A stretch of 64,000 nucleotides of DNA. Source: Mytilisepta virgata. Lineage: Eukaryota; Mollusca; Bivalvia; Mytilida; Mytilidae. Both the position numbers and the translations under genes were made by a program. Where the stretch lies: the NCBI GenBank assembly GCA_028015205.1, contig JAPWFG010000018.1, forward strand, positions 620,001-684,000, written 5' to 3'. Shown here piece after piece: positions 14,101-23,549 of the stretch; the first letter of the stretch is position 1; every line of letters begins with the position of its first letter. The notes under the pieces were generated by a model that was given only the letters and a program-made list of their open reading frames with translations, was not told the origin of the DNA and searched no databases.

Positions 14101-17100
14101 AAAACACAGTCTTTAGCTTTTAAACCAATTTGAAGTTCATACTAGTCAAATTAAGCTATATCAGAGTGTGCAATATAAGACAAATGTGATTTTTGTTACA
14201 ACAAAACTGTTTTTTAAAGTAGAAATACAAGTTTTAAATTTGACATATGCCTATTTTATACATTTATGAAGTTTTGACATTAATGTAGTTTACAAAATTT
14301 CATACGGTATCTTAGTAAAAACTTTCTCTGTGACTTACCGTAATACTTGTTAGATAAAAAAAAATTGAACTTCACAATGGGGAAAAAAAACAAAGTTTAG
14401 CTTTTCAAACATTTCAAGGACGATAATTAGTTAAATTTAGCCATAACAGTTTGTGCGACAAGACTAAAGATATTTTGATTGTCCTTGAAGTGTTTTTGAA
14501 AGTCAAAATATAAGTTTCAGTATTGACTTGATCTAAAATTTTATAATTTTTTTTTAATTTTATGTTTCAAAACTTAAAAGTTATATTTTCTTTAAATAGT
14601 ACCATCAAGAATTCATGATAGTAATTTATTTCATTTAAAAATAGAAATAACTTTGTGTACATTAGAACTTATTGAAATTGAAACCAAATGTATCAATATA
14701 AATATTTTATAAAGTTTGCACGGAATATTGTTTACTATTGTTTAAATAGTAGATTTAAATCCTTGTTCATTTTAACATGATTAACATATAACAAAAAAAT
14801 AATACGGTTATTATTCAAATCTCTGGTTTTGTCAAAACATCGCAAGCAGTTAATCAATAAAGCAGAGATTATGACTGTCCTAATCTCTGCTTTCAAACCT
14901 CTAGTTGATCAGTCGCAGGACTGGTCCTTGCTGTTCTTATCTCAGGTTTTTGGTCCTAGAGCAGATAATTGAACTACAGATTATGTTAACTTAAAGTTAA
15001 CTTGAGATGATGTTTTAAATTGAACCGTACTGTATAAATGATTTTATGTTCTACAATGAAGTTTAGGAAATGAAGAGAACAAATATACCTTGAAAATCTA
15101 TTGTATATTTCCTGCTATTGGTATTATTATAATGTGCTAATAATAACACATAAAAAATACCTGACATACAATGTATCTGAAACATATTTTTGTTTTTTTT
15201 TTGTTTTTGTTGTTTTTATGACCTCTGTTCCTGATGAACTACACTTGGAACAAAAGCACATTTTTACATGTTGTACGAGTATTTATATCCAATTTTATTG
15301 TTTTGTTTTTATTTGTCTTTCAGGACCATACCAAAAATTGAAGAATGACACAAAATGCTTCCTAAATGTCAAAGACCCCTCTATGAACCAAACATGATAA
15401 ATTTTGGAATTTTCAATCCACTTAAAAAAACGTTTATTGGTAATTATACCAGAACATATAACCAGATATCTTGCCTTAATTATATTTTATCAATACATGA
15501 AATTTTATTGTAAAATTTACTTTTCCAGTTTTATAAGACAAATTGAAATAAAAAAGATATATGAACAGCAGAATTGAAAACTTCATTTTTAATGTAAAAG
15601 TAAAAAAAAAATAATAAAAATAACAATTTCAATTTATTTGTTATCAAAGAATTTTTATTTTAAAATTCTAATAATTTGCAAAAAAATGAAATTGAACTTT
15701 TATTTGGTATTTTCGATTCTTCATTGCCCCCTCACTTAAAAAAAGTAAACATCTATAAAACGTCTTCCACACATTTATTCTCATGAAATCCAAATATGGC
15801 AAGTACACAATAAAATGTCACCAATACAGGTTAACACTGCATATTAACTTAAATTTTCATCAACGCACACATCTTGATACAACTTTAAAAGAAAATTGAT
15901 TAATTCTATGTAGTGCGCATGTATGTTTTAAATTTCTCGCCTTTCAAGAAAAGTTAGAGTTTAGAGCCTTTAGGCATTTTTCATATTTTTTCACCTGAAT
16001 TTCAATTGAAAATGGAAATACATTTAAAATTTTCTGTTAATTTTGAAACAGAACATGAAAATCAACGGACATTGCAATCACAACCGTTTTATTTTCAATG
16101 TAAATTATACTGAGAAGCATGAATGAGTAACGGTTTGAAACTTTACATTTTTTCATCACACTACTAAACGTTTATTGTTTATGCTAACGAGAAAAATAAA
16201 AAGTTATATTTTCTAAAGTGTAATATATGTTTGAAAAGAAAAACATTAAATCATCATCACCAATTTAAACACCAAAATTGTTAAAATAGAAAACTTTAGA
16301 ATGTACAGGTTCCGATGTAGAAAAAACTGATTTCAGAAGACTTAGTAATTGCAACCAATATTTCTATAAAATTTGCAAACATTTAAAAATTATTTAACGA
16401 AGACATTCTTGCACATTAAAATGCCAAATCAGATCTCATTAAAGATAACTTTATACGCAAATGTTTTTAAAAACAAATCTTATATTGCTAAAGGGTTTGA
16501 TTAAGCATGGTAAATTTCCGGTTTATTTGTTTTAAATCAATTAGAAATGTCAATACGTTACATAACAAATATTTTATTCATTGCATAAATAATGGATAGC
16601 TGCGGCTATTCTGGGTTTTTGAATATGACGAATGATATATGATATGGCTAATGCATTTTTGTTATTGTAATCAAGAATTTTTTATAATAGATCTACTATA
16701 AAAACTGTATAGTTTTTTTTTTGAAAATTCACGAAATCAGGTATTTACAAAATCTCAAAATGTCCTTTTCTCCATCAACACAAAATGAATCACGAAAATA
16801 AATCAATACACAGTACTTTTTGTTGAAAACTAACGTTTAATAAATTGTTTGAAAAGTGGATTTTAATTAACGCTCTCAGACACAGTTGACCTTATTTGGA
16901 ATTTTAATAAACTATTTAGGCCTAATCTTGTCCCATTCCTCTCAGTTTTCTAAATGCTTAACAAACTTTGTTCAGGATCATGCCATTTCATCAGCAAGGA
17001 ATTTGGTAACTGAATTATTTTACAATATCAGTGGGCTAAAACGAACGATGATTAAGAGATTAACCTTAATATCCAAGTATCTTTTCTGATTATTCACAAT

Positions 17101-17700
17101 GCATTACATATGTTCTGGTTCCATATGAACATAGAAGCAATAAGAAAGAAAAGAATCAGAATCGGTGAAAAAATAAAAAATAGAATATTTGGGAATGTGT
17201 ACGTGAAATTATCAGTAATTATCGGTTGAATAAAAATATTTATTATGTTTGTAAGGTAGTCATATCCAATTTAAATTCTTTCCTTAATCAATTATAGCAG
17301 GTTTGTACCTGCATCAGTCTACATGTTTGTAATCAAGAGCACCCAGTGAAAATGCAACAATACATACCCCTCTGTATTGGTCTACTTCTACATAAGCATA
17401 GCCATGTGCAGTCTGAAAATGCAACTCGGGTGAAGAATGTTGCACTCTCATGTTTATTTCACACACACGCAAACCCAAATTGTAGTTGAACGAATGACAT
17501 TCTGGTCGATAGATACATTTATCTAAGCAGGAATTCGGCCCTTCGTTATTAAATGTAACAAAAGCAAATCCAACAAGCCTTGTATCTTTTCTGTCCTCTT
17601 TCACTCTAAGTCGACCAGAAACACACTGCTGAGACCAAACCATGTCAAATGGCAGGAAAATGCCAAGTATATATCCTAAAATAACAAAATTTTTCTTCAT
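2731..17700 (-). CDS. Secreted PAN/apple - EGF-like - C-type lectin gene (five exons)
   Basis: I join five exons: 17700-17368, 10143-10047, 4648-4557, 3969-3884 and 3002-2731. The order is signal peptide and PAN/apple module, short Cys-rich EGF-like link, then a long-form C-type lectin domain. All introns are GT-AG. Phases agree at the first three junctions (0, 1, 0). At the fourth, exon 4 ends in phase 2 but exon 5 needs phase 1, because of a run of six A at its start where five would keep the frame. The lectin domain has all six cysteines, a WIGL core, an EPN triplet (mannose-type calcium and sugar binding in this family) and WND. The product would be a secreted carbohydrate-binding protein of about 290 residues; in molluscs such lectins often act in defence or particle capture, which is family knowledge, not shown here. 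The frame break leaves open that this is a pseudogene. Confidence 0.75.
3884..3969 (-). CDS. Lectin exon 4: middle of CTLD
   Basis: An 86-base exon between a TTTTGCAG acceptor and a GTATTT donor. It encodes QGCENVESYLIKIETDGEN and KWTKDLIKG, matching the Cys, the L-x-I-x-T/E stretch and the N-x-W region of C-type lectins. Phase 0 in, phase 2 out. Confidence 0.8.
4557..4648 (-). CDS. Lectin exon 3: start of CTLD
   Basis: A 92-base exon after a GGTAG acceptor, ending in AAG before GTAAAA. It encodes CPDEWDFYGGHCYLIV and TGNWYSAK, the first two cysteines and W-x-x-A of a long-form CTLD. It enters in phase 1, which fits the one-base overhang of exon 2 exactly. Confidence 0.8.
4735..6110 (+). repeat. 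Tandem array of a ~150-bp AT-rich repeat (about nine units)
   Basis: Each unit has the same ordered landmarks: TTATTGCG, an ACATACAGTGTATG-like segment, AAATGCATAAAATG, GTCACAAGCTTAAATT and AATTCGACCCCTG. Landmarks recur about every 145-155 bases, with substitutions and short indels. The array lies in intron 2 of the lectin gene. The same family recurs at 10262-10520, 10940-11240 and 11563-11690, and reversed at 51440-52205. No coding potential is seen. Confidence 0.85.
6892..6952 (-). pseudogene. Relic of lectin exon 3 inside intron 2
   Basis: On the minus strand this stretch encodes HDFYGGHCYLIVVKTGNWY, nearly the same as exon 3 at 4557-4648. The CPDEW start is missing and the end runs into a stop. 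It is a decayed tandem duplicate of the exon, probably not spliced, though low-level use as an alternative exon cannot be ruled out by eye. Confidence 0.75.
7429..7725 (-). pseudogene. C-terminal fragment of Mutator-like (MULE) transposase
   Basis: The minus strand has an open frame with NNLEARHGKL, HPNIFIIQTF, IQLQAGDTQRQR, KYRRIE and a final YIDD-hydrophobic stretch. This order (NN-x-LE-x-WH, then HPNI, then G-x-R-x-x-KYR) is what I know from the C-terminal tail of MULE transposases in invertebrates. The DDE catalytic core and the zinc-binding N-terminus are absent, so it is a dead fragment. It lies in an intron of the lectin gene. The frame runs open to 7806, but residues before NNLE are not typical. 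Confidence 0.6.
8170..10040. other. Intronic AT-rich stretch, no gene seen
   Basis: Within intron 2 of the lectin gene. I see no exon or known repeat; a 14-base palindrome of six G, TA and six C at 9077-9090 is the only local structure. Confidence 0.55.
10047..10143 (-). CDS. Lectin gene exon 2: short EGF-like link
   Basis: A 97-base exon between a CTCTTTTTAG acceptor and GTATGT donor. It encodes YERCRSNPPCIKGEVCS and ends SNICIAD plus one base. The spacing C-x5-C-x5-C matches the first half of EGF-like modules, but only four Cys are present, so it is an incomplete or variant EGF. It enters in phase 0 from exon 1 and leaves in phase 1, fitting exon 3. Confidence 0.7.
10262..10520 (+). repeat. 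Two degenerate units of the ~150-bp repeat
   Basis: Same landmarks as the 4735-6110 array: CATCTACATACAGT, AAATGCATAAAATG, AATTCACAATTTTCG. Lies 3' of lectin exon 2 on the plus strand map, that is inside intron 1. Confidence 0.7.
10570..10925 (+). repeat. T-rich degenerate tandem repeat
   Basis: Short phrases such as ATCGTGTTTATATTGTA recur with variable spacing. Open frames on the plus strand here have repetitive Tyr/Ile/Val content and are by-products of the repeat. Confidence 0.6.
10940..11240 (+). repeat. Unit of the ~150-bp repeat split by a TA microsatellite
   Basis: Left part carries the GTCCCAGTTTTGGGAAA and TTGCGTATCG landmarks, right part the ACACTATATAGAAA and GAAAGAGGAACG landmarks. 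Between them sits a pure AT run at 11091-11146. Confidence 0.6.
11091..11146. repeat. (AT)n microsatellite, ~28 units
   Basis: Uninterrupted AT dinucleotides, likely length-variable between individuals. Confidence 0.95.
11563..11690 (+). repeat. Single unit of the ~150-bp repeat
   Basis: Contains CCCGTGTGGGCGCAGG, ACCTTATTGCGCATCTG and an ACAATACTGTAAAGAAAT segment in the order seen at 4735-6110. Confidence 0.65.
11700..13000. other. Intronic stretch, no gene seen
   Basis: No exon, RNA gene or named repeat recognised. Lies in intron 1 of the lectin gene. Confidence 0.5.
13005..13632 (-). mobile_element. Penelope-like element family A, 3' fragment
   Basis: The plus strand reads the reverse complement of the family A 3' UTR and end of the coding region: CCCGGAGGCGGC, TATACTAGTTCAGCAAAATG, GATGCAAAGACCCTATA and TTTGTGCTTTGTATAG. 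The same string order occurs at 54372-55810 and, on the plus strand, at 49583-51015. Coding remnants on the minus strand correspond to the C-terminal part of the reverse-transcriptase protein (HRYKDLI region) but are broken. It is inserted in intron 1 of the lectin gene in the same orientation as that gene. Confidence 0.7.
13829..14535. repeat. Three degenerate tandem units of ~210-280 bp
   Basis: Units start at about 13829, 14043 and 14323, each with a CTCTGYRACTTAC motif, then ACTTGTTAGATRA, then TTTAGCTTTTMAAAC, then a TGTGCRAYAWRA segment. Copies are strongly diverged. Minus-strand open frame across the first unit is repetitive and not credible as a gene. Confidence 0.65.
14536..17300. 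other. AT-rich intronic stretch, no gene seen
   Basis: Lies in intron 1 of the lectin gene. Several short open frames were inspected; none has a domain, splice-consistent ends or a biased composition. Confidence 0.5.
17368..17700 (-). CDS. Lectin gene exon 1: signal peptide and PAN/apple module
   Basis: Starts at ATG 17700 and gives 111 codons before a GGG/GTATGT donor in phase 0. Residues 1-23 (Lys-Lys start, then a hydrophobic run, ending near VWS) form a signal peptide. The rest follows the PAN/apple pattern: QQCVSGRL, then NSCLDKCIYRPECHSFNY, then a late Cys in LRVCEI. The reading frame continues past the donor to a stop at 17314, but exon 2 joins in phase. A broken inverted copy of the same exon at 23550-23857 ends at the same donor, which supports the exon boundary. 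Confidence 0.8.
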
Positions 17701-17802
17701 TATTTAATACTTCTTGTATCAATTCAGTCAAATTTGAAGAATTTGTTATTTGAAACAACCTCACTCGAACAACAGACAACCACTTATAACAGAATGTATG
17801 GT

Positions 17803-17818
17803 TGATATATATTTAAAT
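17803..17818 (-). promoter_or_regulatory. Candidate TATA box of the lectin gene
   Basis: The minus strand reads ATTTAAATATATATC about 105-115 bases before the start codon, a plausible TATA-box distance for a short 5' UTR. In such AT-rich DNA it could be chance. Confidence 0.35.
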
Positions 17819-18699
17819 GCTAAAATAGTACCGAAGAATAAACGGTAGCTAAAATAAACAGATGAATCGACTGTGATGTAGGTAAGTATTATTACGATTG
17901 GGTAGAATAGGATCATTAATTTATTTGCTCATCAGCGTTCCGTTATACTTCCGATTTCATTGTAAAATATTCAAATGTATGTGTTTGCATGTTTTTAGGT
18001 GGATACCGGTATATTTTAGATAGATACTACAAAATGATAAGTTTAAAAGCCAAACATAAATCAAATTAAATCAAATATTTTATTGGTATGAAACCCAAAT
18101 TGTAGGATTATGACCAATGACAAAAACAAAACAAAATCACAATAAAAAACACCAAAAAAAAATCAGATACATGTCAACATTTAAAATGTATTAATTACAT
18201 TTTATTACATCTTGTCTTAGTTGTTCTCCGGAGTTTGTCAGTTATAACGATTTTTCTCTCCTTCGAATATCCCTTTGGTATTTCTTCAATTTTACTTACA
18301 TGTGAATATTAGTTATAATAAGTATAGTTATTATACGTAAAAAGTCTTTTTAAGTTCATGACGCAATTGGTACATTTTATGAACATTTATATTGAAATAG
18401 TACACGTTATTTCCATAAATCCATATCTTTGTTACTAAATATAAAATGGATTTTTTTAAATTATTCTTTACAGCAAAGGATGGAATAACACTTGAGAGTT
18501 TTCATTAAACAGATTATCCTATATTTTACATTTTACCAAAAAGTGGAATTCGTCTTTATGTTTTACTTAAAAAGTGGACATATAGATTTCCCATGCAGAA
18601 ATTTTAATCACCGGGAAGTGATTAAAAATATGTAATTTTATCACAACGATTAAACACGCCAAGAATAGGAGAAATAATCTTTTCTCAACTGGCAGTTTT

Positions 18700-19135
18700 T
18701 GATACTTCCTCTTTTATTGCTTAAGTAACTCTGACCAAGTGGGATTGGGACAAAGGCTACTTCCGCATCACCTCATCTGAACACTGAAAACTAAAATCAG
18801 TTTCTAACACTAATGGTTCACTAAAGTTTGCATAAGTCAAAACTGGAACAGAAATTAAATTTTCTTTCAATATATCAAACGCTTTTTGACAATCTGAATA
18901 ATTCAAACTTTTCCCGAATAACTTACGAGGATATGTAGTATACTACTGTGCCAACCGATTCAAATGTGTAGGAATTTTACTAAAGTCTCGAATGTAATGG
19001 CGCTAAAATCGGTTAAACCTAAGAACGAATTCAGTTTCTGAACATTTCTAGGTACTTCATAATTTTCAATCGCACTAACCTTGTCTGGATCTGTATTAAC
19101 ACCGTCTGCTGAAACAAGGTGTCCATGTATCTTTC
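18700..19135 (-). pseudogene. Ty3/Gypsy pol fragment (RT thumb to RNase H start)
   Basis: On the minus strand the frames give HLVSADGVNTDPDKVSAIE, NYEVPRNVQKLNSFLGLT, RDFSKIPTHLNRL and, further on, KAFDILKENLISVPVLTY and LETDFS. This is the conserved junction of Ty3/Gypsy reverse transcriptase and RNase H. Several frameshifts separate the parts and no LTR, integrase or gag was found nearby, so it is a dead internal fragment. Confidence 0.8.
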
Positions 19136-19799
19136 GTTATCCTTTTGAATGTCTAAAAACAAAACACTATAATCCAATATAGTAGAAACATTGCAGTCGT
19201 ATAAAACTATAGAATTCTACATCAATAATTACTTGAATATTTTGCAGTTGTTGGATTGGACATTAACTTAATTAAAAAATCTACGTTTATGCATTACAAA
19301 TGATGAAATAAAATGGTAGCATGTTTGTTTTTATTATCAGTATTATGACTATTATTATTATCATTATTGTCTTACACATTTGTTTGAAGTACATATCAAT
19401 ATTCTTATGCATTGTTTTTTTTGACATTTCATGTAATTTATCCATGATTTTTCGCAGTAAATCAATTTTCGTCCTCCTTAAGATCACATTTTGTCTTCTA
19501 TTTGTCCAGTTCAGCTTTTAGGTTTTATCATCCTGCTACTCTAAAGAAGAATAGAAGACATTATATTTAAAACTACATCCACGTTCAACGTGTATAAAGA
19601 GCTATAACTATTTTCCCAACGAAAAGTGCTATTTCTTTTGTTGCACTTTTGTGAAGTGCTTTATGTAAATGCAATAAAATTCTTTGATACCAATCTTGAG
19701 GCAACAGCTGTGCACATTTTGTCAATTTACGACTCATCAAGTGATGAATTCATTAGTAGCATTCTTCAAACCTAGCTACAGTTTCAGGACAGAAGCTTT

Positions 19800-20745
19800 T
19801 TAAAGTTTCAGTTAATCAGTAACAAGAATTGCCCTTGGCAGCCACGATTTTTGCCGGATCAAGTTAAAAAGAGGGATCTTGGTAGAAGTTCTAAAAAAAT
19901 CACTTGTATAAAGTTACAAATCATTTGCACTTGTAGTTTCTTCAGAGAGGACTTTTTCAAATTACAGCCAATGAGAAATACGAACTGCCCATGGCGACCA
20001 TGTTTTTCGACCAATCGAGATAAAATGAGGATAAAATGAGGAATATTCGTAGAGGACTTCATTAACATCATTTGTACAAAGTTACAAATTCAGTTGCAGT
20101 CAGCAACAAGAATTCACCATTGTGGCCATGTTTTTTGCGGGTCAAGTCGAAATGATGAATCTTTATAGAAGACCTCACAAACATCATTTTTATCAACTTA
20201 CAAATGATTTTTAAAATTTCAGCCAACCAGAAAAAAAAAGAATTGCCCATGGCAGCCATGAGGAATCTTTGTAGAAGACATCACAAACATCCACTGTATC
20301 AAGTTACAAATCATTTGCACTTGTAGTTTCAGAGAAGATGATTTTTCTCAAATTTCAGCCAATCAGAAACAAGAGTTCCCCATGGTGGCCATGTTTTTCG
20401 CCCGATCAATACGAATATTTGTACAGGACCTCACAAACAGCATTTGTATTAACTTACAAATCATTGTACTTGTAGTTTAAGAGGAGATAATTTTTTAAGT
20501 TTCAGCCAATCAGAAAAAAGAATTGCCCATGGCGGTCATGTTTTTCGTCCAATCAAAATGAAATGTCTTAGAAGACCTTTAGTACATCATTCCTGCAAAG
20601 TTTGGTTCCAATTGGCCCATTAGTTTCAGAGGAGATGATCCAAAATCTAAAATGTTTACGTCGACGACGACGACAACGACGGCGGACAGACAACGGACGC
20701 AAAGTGATGGCAATATCTCACCTGGCTCTGCCAGGTGAGCTAAAA
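19800..20745 (+). mobile_element. Tandem-repeat element ending in a hairpin (HINE/Helitron-like)
   Basis: About six degenerate units of ~130 bp share CAGCCAATCAGAAA, AATTGCCCATGGC, GGCCATGTTTTTCG, AGAAGACCTCACAAACATC and TTACAAATCATTTGCACTT. They are followed by a GACGACGACAACGACGGCGG run and a perfect hairpin at 20717-20739, then GCTAAAAA. Tandem units ahead of a 3' hairpin and CTAA resemble non-autonomous Helitron/Helentron derivatives common in bivalves; the class is inference. No coding sequence. Confidence 0.6.
20717..20739 (+). other. Terminal hairpin of the tandem-repeat element
   Basis: CTCACCTGGC pairs with GCCAGGTGAG around a three-base loop, a perfect 10-bp stem, followed by CTAAAAA. 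It matches the 3' hairpin and CTRR end expected of Helitron-type elements, although the hairpin abuts the CTAA more closely than usual. Confidence 0.7.
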
Positions 20746-20946
20746 ATAAATATAAAAGGAGGAACTCTTTAACATGACGTAGAATATATTTTACTTGTCT
20801 TACGTTAAAAGACGTTCTCTATCTGTTCGTTGACCAAAGAATAAGTTTCATTTGATGATGTACATGTAAGCCCATGCAAAGCTTCGGTTGGATTTGGTAT
20901 AATCCTTTCACATTTACGTACCGGATTTCCAACATTTTAATTTCGA

Positions 20947-20990
20947 GCACTGCTGATGAGTTGTCAGTCAACGAAATGGTAATACAGTGC
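20947..20990 (+). ncRNA. Hammerhead ribozyme, type I (copy 1)
   Basis: All invariant core parts are present in order: CTGATGA at 20953-20959, GAAA at 20973-20976, and TA at 20983-20984 as the cleavage site. Stem I is perfect: GCACTG (20947-20952) with CAGTGC (20985-20990). Stem II is perfect: GTTG with CAAC around a five-base loop. Stem III is a minimal two-pair helix (AT with AT) around GGTA. Predicted cut after A20984. Short stem III is typical of metazoan hammerheads carried by Penelope-like elements and retrozymes. Activity is inferred, not shown. Confidence 0.85.
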
Positions 20991-21489
20991 ATCAAATTTA
21001 TTGAGGTATTTTGCGATACATTTTTGTGCGTATCTCTCTTCAGCATTCCGATTAATAATGTTAATAGTTTACATTCGATGGAAAATTAATTCTTATTAAT
21101 TAGTGGACATTTCATAAAACTATATAAGTGAACTATACAAAGGTTTTTGGTAGAAAAGAATATAGTCTGTTTCAAACAAAATCGGCAATTTCATAAGTTT
21201 TACATATGGAGTGCATTCTGACGTCCCACTGCCCAAACAAATTCTCAAAAAGGCCGTTTGACTTCAGAGGAATCTCAGATTAGGAAACATCATGTGGTCT
21301 TCCAAAAAGATAGATATTCAACGTGAAGCAATCACATTTTTATTACTATCTAAGTTTGCAGCAGTGTTTGTGAAAAAATACATTGACATAAAGCGAACAT
21401 GCTAGAAATATTTATAAAATACAGTCACTATATATAAACAGATCACGTTTAAATAAAAATACTACTAACATCAGGTCTGATAATCGTTT

Positions 21490-21887
21490 ACATGTATTAT
21501 TTACCAGACAGTTTGTGTATTACGTACCAGAAAGTACATGTATTACTTACCAGACACTACATGCATTATTTACCAGACAGTACATGTATTACTTACCAGA
21601 CAGTATACGTATTACTTACCATACAGTATGTGTATTACATACCAGACAGTACATTTATTACTTACCAGACAGTATACGTATTACTTACCATACAGTATGT
21701 GTATTACATACCAGACAGTACATGTATTACTTACTAGACAGTACATGTATTACTTACCAGACACTACATGCATTACTTACCAGACAGTATACGTATTACT
21801 TACCAGACAGTACATGTATTACTTACAAGACAGTATGTGTATTACTTACCGGACAGTACATGTATTACTTACCAGACAGTACATATA
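21490..21887 (+). repeat. 23-bp minisatellite, ~17 copies
   Basis: Unit TTACCAGACAGTACATGTAT plus TAC. A three-unit (69-bp) higher-order block with the variants TATACG, TATGTG and ACAT(T/G)T is duplicated at about 21596-21733. As 23 is not a multiple of three, all three plus-strand frames stay open and give Tyr-rich spurious frames. Confidence 0.95.
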
Positions 21888-22293
21888 GAGAGATGCGTGT
21901 GTTGTAGTTGGATGATGCTAAAAAGAGTAAAAAGCACTTTTTTTCTGGTCCCTTAGCTGCCCTTTATAGACAGGTTTGACTGTACATGATTATATGGATA
22001 ATACGATAATCGATTTTAATCGACCACACAACAATCCTTAGTCCAAAGTTCCTCTTGACTTGTTTTCGTAAGAGATTTATCAAATTAAAAGCAAATAAGT
22101 ATAAAGTTTAAGGTTAATTAAAGGCGTTTAGTTTGTACTTTTTAAATTGATATTTATTCATTTATTCTTGTAATAAAGTTCCTTAAAGTATACTTACCAG
22201 CTCAATAAATCATTGAGAATAAGAACAAGCTTGGCTTAACCTGTTCGGTTTAATATAAGTTCGGTTTTTAGTCTTCCAAATGTTTCGGTTTCA

Positions 22294-22340
22294 ATGCTGC
22301 TGATGAGAGGTAACTCCTTGAAATGCGTCGTATACAGCAT
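22294..22340 (+). ncRNA. Hammerhead ribozyme (copy 2, 5' repeat)
   Basis: Stem I ATGCTG (22294-22299) with CAGCAT (22335-22340), core CTGATGA at 22300-22306, stem II GAGG with CCTT (one G-U pair) around TAACT, GAAA at 22320-22323, stem III ATGC with GTAT (one G-U pair) around GTC, cleavage TA at 22333-22334. All core bases are conserved. Confidence 0.82.
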
Positions 22341-22670
22341 AGTAAAAATTTACTATATCTAATATTAGTATCTTTGGATTGTTATTTTGAATTTCCTGGG
22401 ATGATGCCTCTGCTTGTGGACCCTAGGTCCCCGAGGGTATTCGCCAACCCAGTCGTCAGACTTGTCTGACATGATTATTCATTGATTTGTTACAGAAATT
22501 ACAAGTATTTAGCAAAATTCAAAAATAATAGAAATACTAAGAGATCATTCCTTGTATTGAACATGGTAGATCTCCTTAGCTGAAATTTGGTTTTCTATTT
22601 TGGTATTTTTGGTTGAGTACTTCTCGTTTAATATAAGTTCGGTTTTGGTCTTCCAAATTTTTCGGTTTTA

Positions 22671-22717
22671 ATGCTGCTGATGAGAGGTAACTCCTTGAAA
22701 TTCGTCGTATACAGCAT
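22671..22717 (+). ncRNA. Hammerhead ribozyme (copy 3, 3' repeat), weaker stem III
   Basis: Same fold as the copy at 22294: core CTGATGA 22677-22683, GAAA 22697-22700, cleavage TA 22710-22711, perfect six-pair stem I. One base change (G to T at 22702) turns the G-U pair in stem III into a U-U mismatch, so it may cut less well. Confidence 0.75.
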
Positions 22718-23549
22718 AGTATAAATTTGCTATATCTAATATTAGTATCTTTGGATTGTTATTTTTACTAAATTTAGATTTGCCTTTCTATTACGTAACT
22801 ATAAAAATCGTATCCTAGTAAAATATCCACATTACTTGAAATCTACAATATATATTTTAAAAGTATACACAGCTTCCAAAAAAAGTTTGTTAATAGACCT
22901 GTTTGAGAAAAATAAAATTGGTTGATTTCCTGCATACCCATAAAAATTACTACTGAAAAATAGAGCATTCCCCCATCACCCCCAAAGCAGAATACATGAA
23001 ACCAAATTATCATTTTTTTTTGTTTTTTTTTTTCTATGGACCCTATTATAATATTTCTTACATATATACTAAATCTTTATTTTGTATCCCGAGTAGATAA
23101 GTTTTTATGTGTTCTCTGAAAAAAATACACATTACTTAACTTACGAAACACTAAAAACACAGATTTTGCCAATCAATGCAATTAAAATTCGTGCAAATAC
23201 ACCGTTTCTGTATTTCGATTGATAAAAATTTTGTCCAAAATCGACACAAACAATCAGAGATGCCATCCCAACAAGAACCAGTTTTCCGATACGGAGATGC
23301 TCCAAGATTAGACAGTATGAATAATTTTTCTAGAACCCAAATCTTAAAGACCAAATATTGACATCAATTCATCTATTTAATTTACCTTTTATTGTTTGCT
23401 ACTATTTAAATCACATTTCAGTATTTATATACACAATGTATATATGAAATAAGCATTCTCTCTTCTTGCGGTGGAGATTGTTTAAAATATGACATAATAA
23501 GAATAACGTAGTGCTTTCTTGACTGAAGACAACTCTTGTTATTACAGGA

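Larger units (their letters stand above)
22240..22770 (+). mobile_element. Retrozyme-like element with two hammerhead repeats
   Basis: Two direct repeats of about 145 bp (about 22244-22389 and 22625-22768) flank a ~235-bp unique centre. Each repeat carries a hammerhead ribozyme at the same place; the two predicted cut sites (after 22334 and after 22711) are exactly 377 bp apart. There is no open frame. This is the layout of small non-autonomous retrozymes: direct repeats with self-cleaving ribozymes that would free one 377-nt RNA. It could also be a pair of pseudo-LTRs from a degenerate Penelope-like element. Ends and target duplications are not clear to me. Confidence 0.7.

Noticed and set aside
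21492..21956. Four overlapping plus-strand frames of 62-130 codons with Tyr-rich repeats
   Set aside because: They are the three frames of the 23-bp minisatellite; all stay open because the unit has no stop, and peptides cycle with the repeat.
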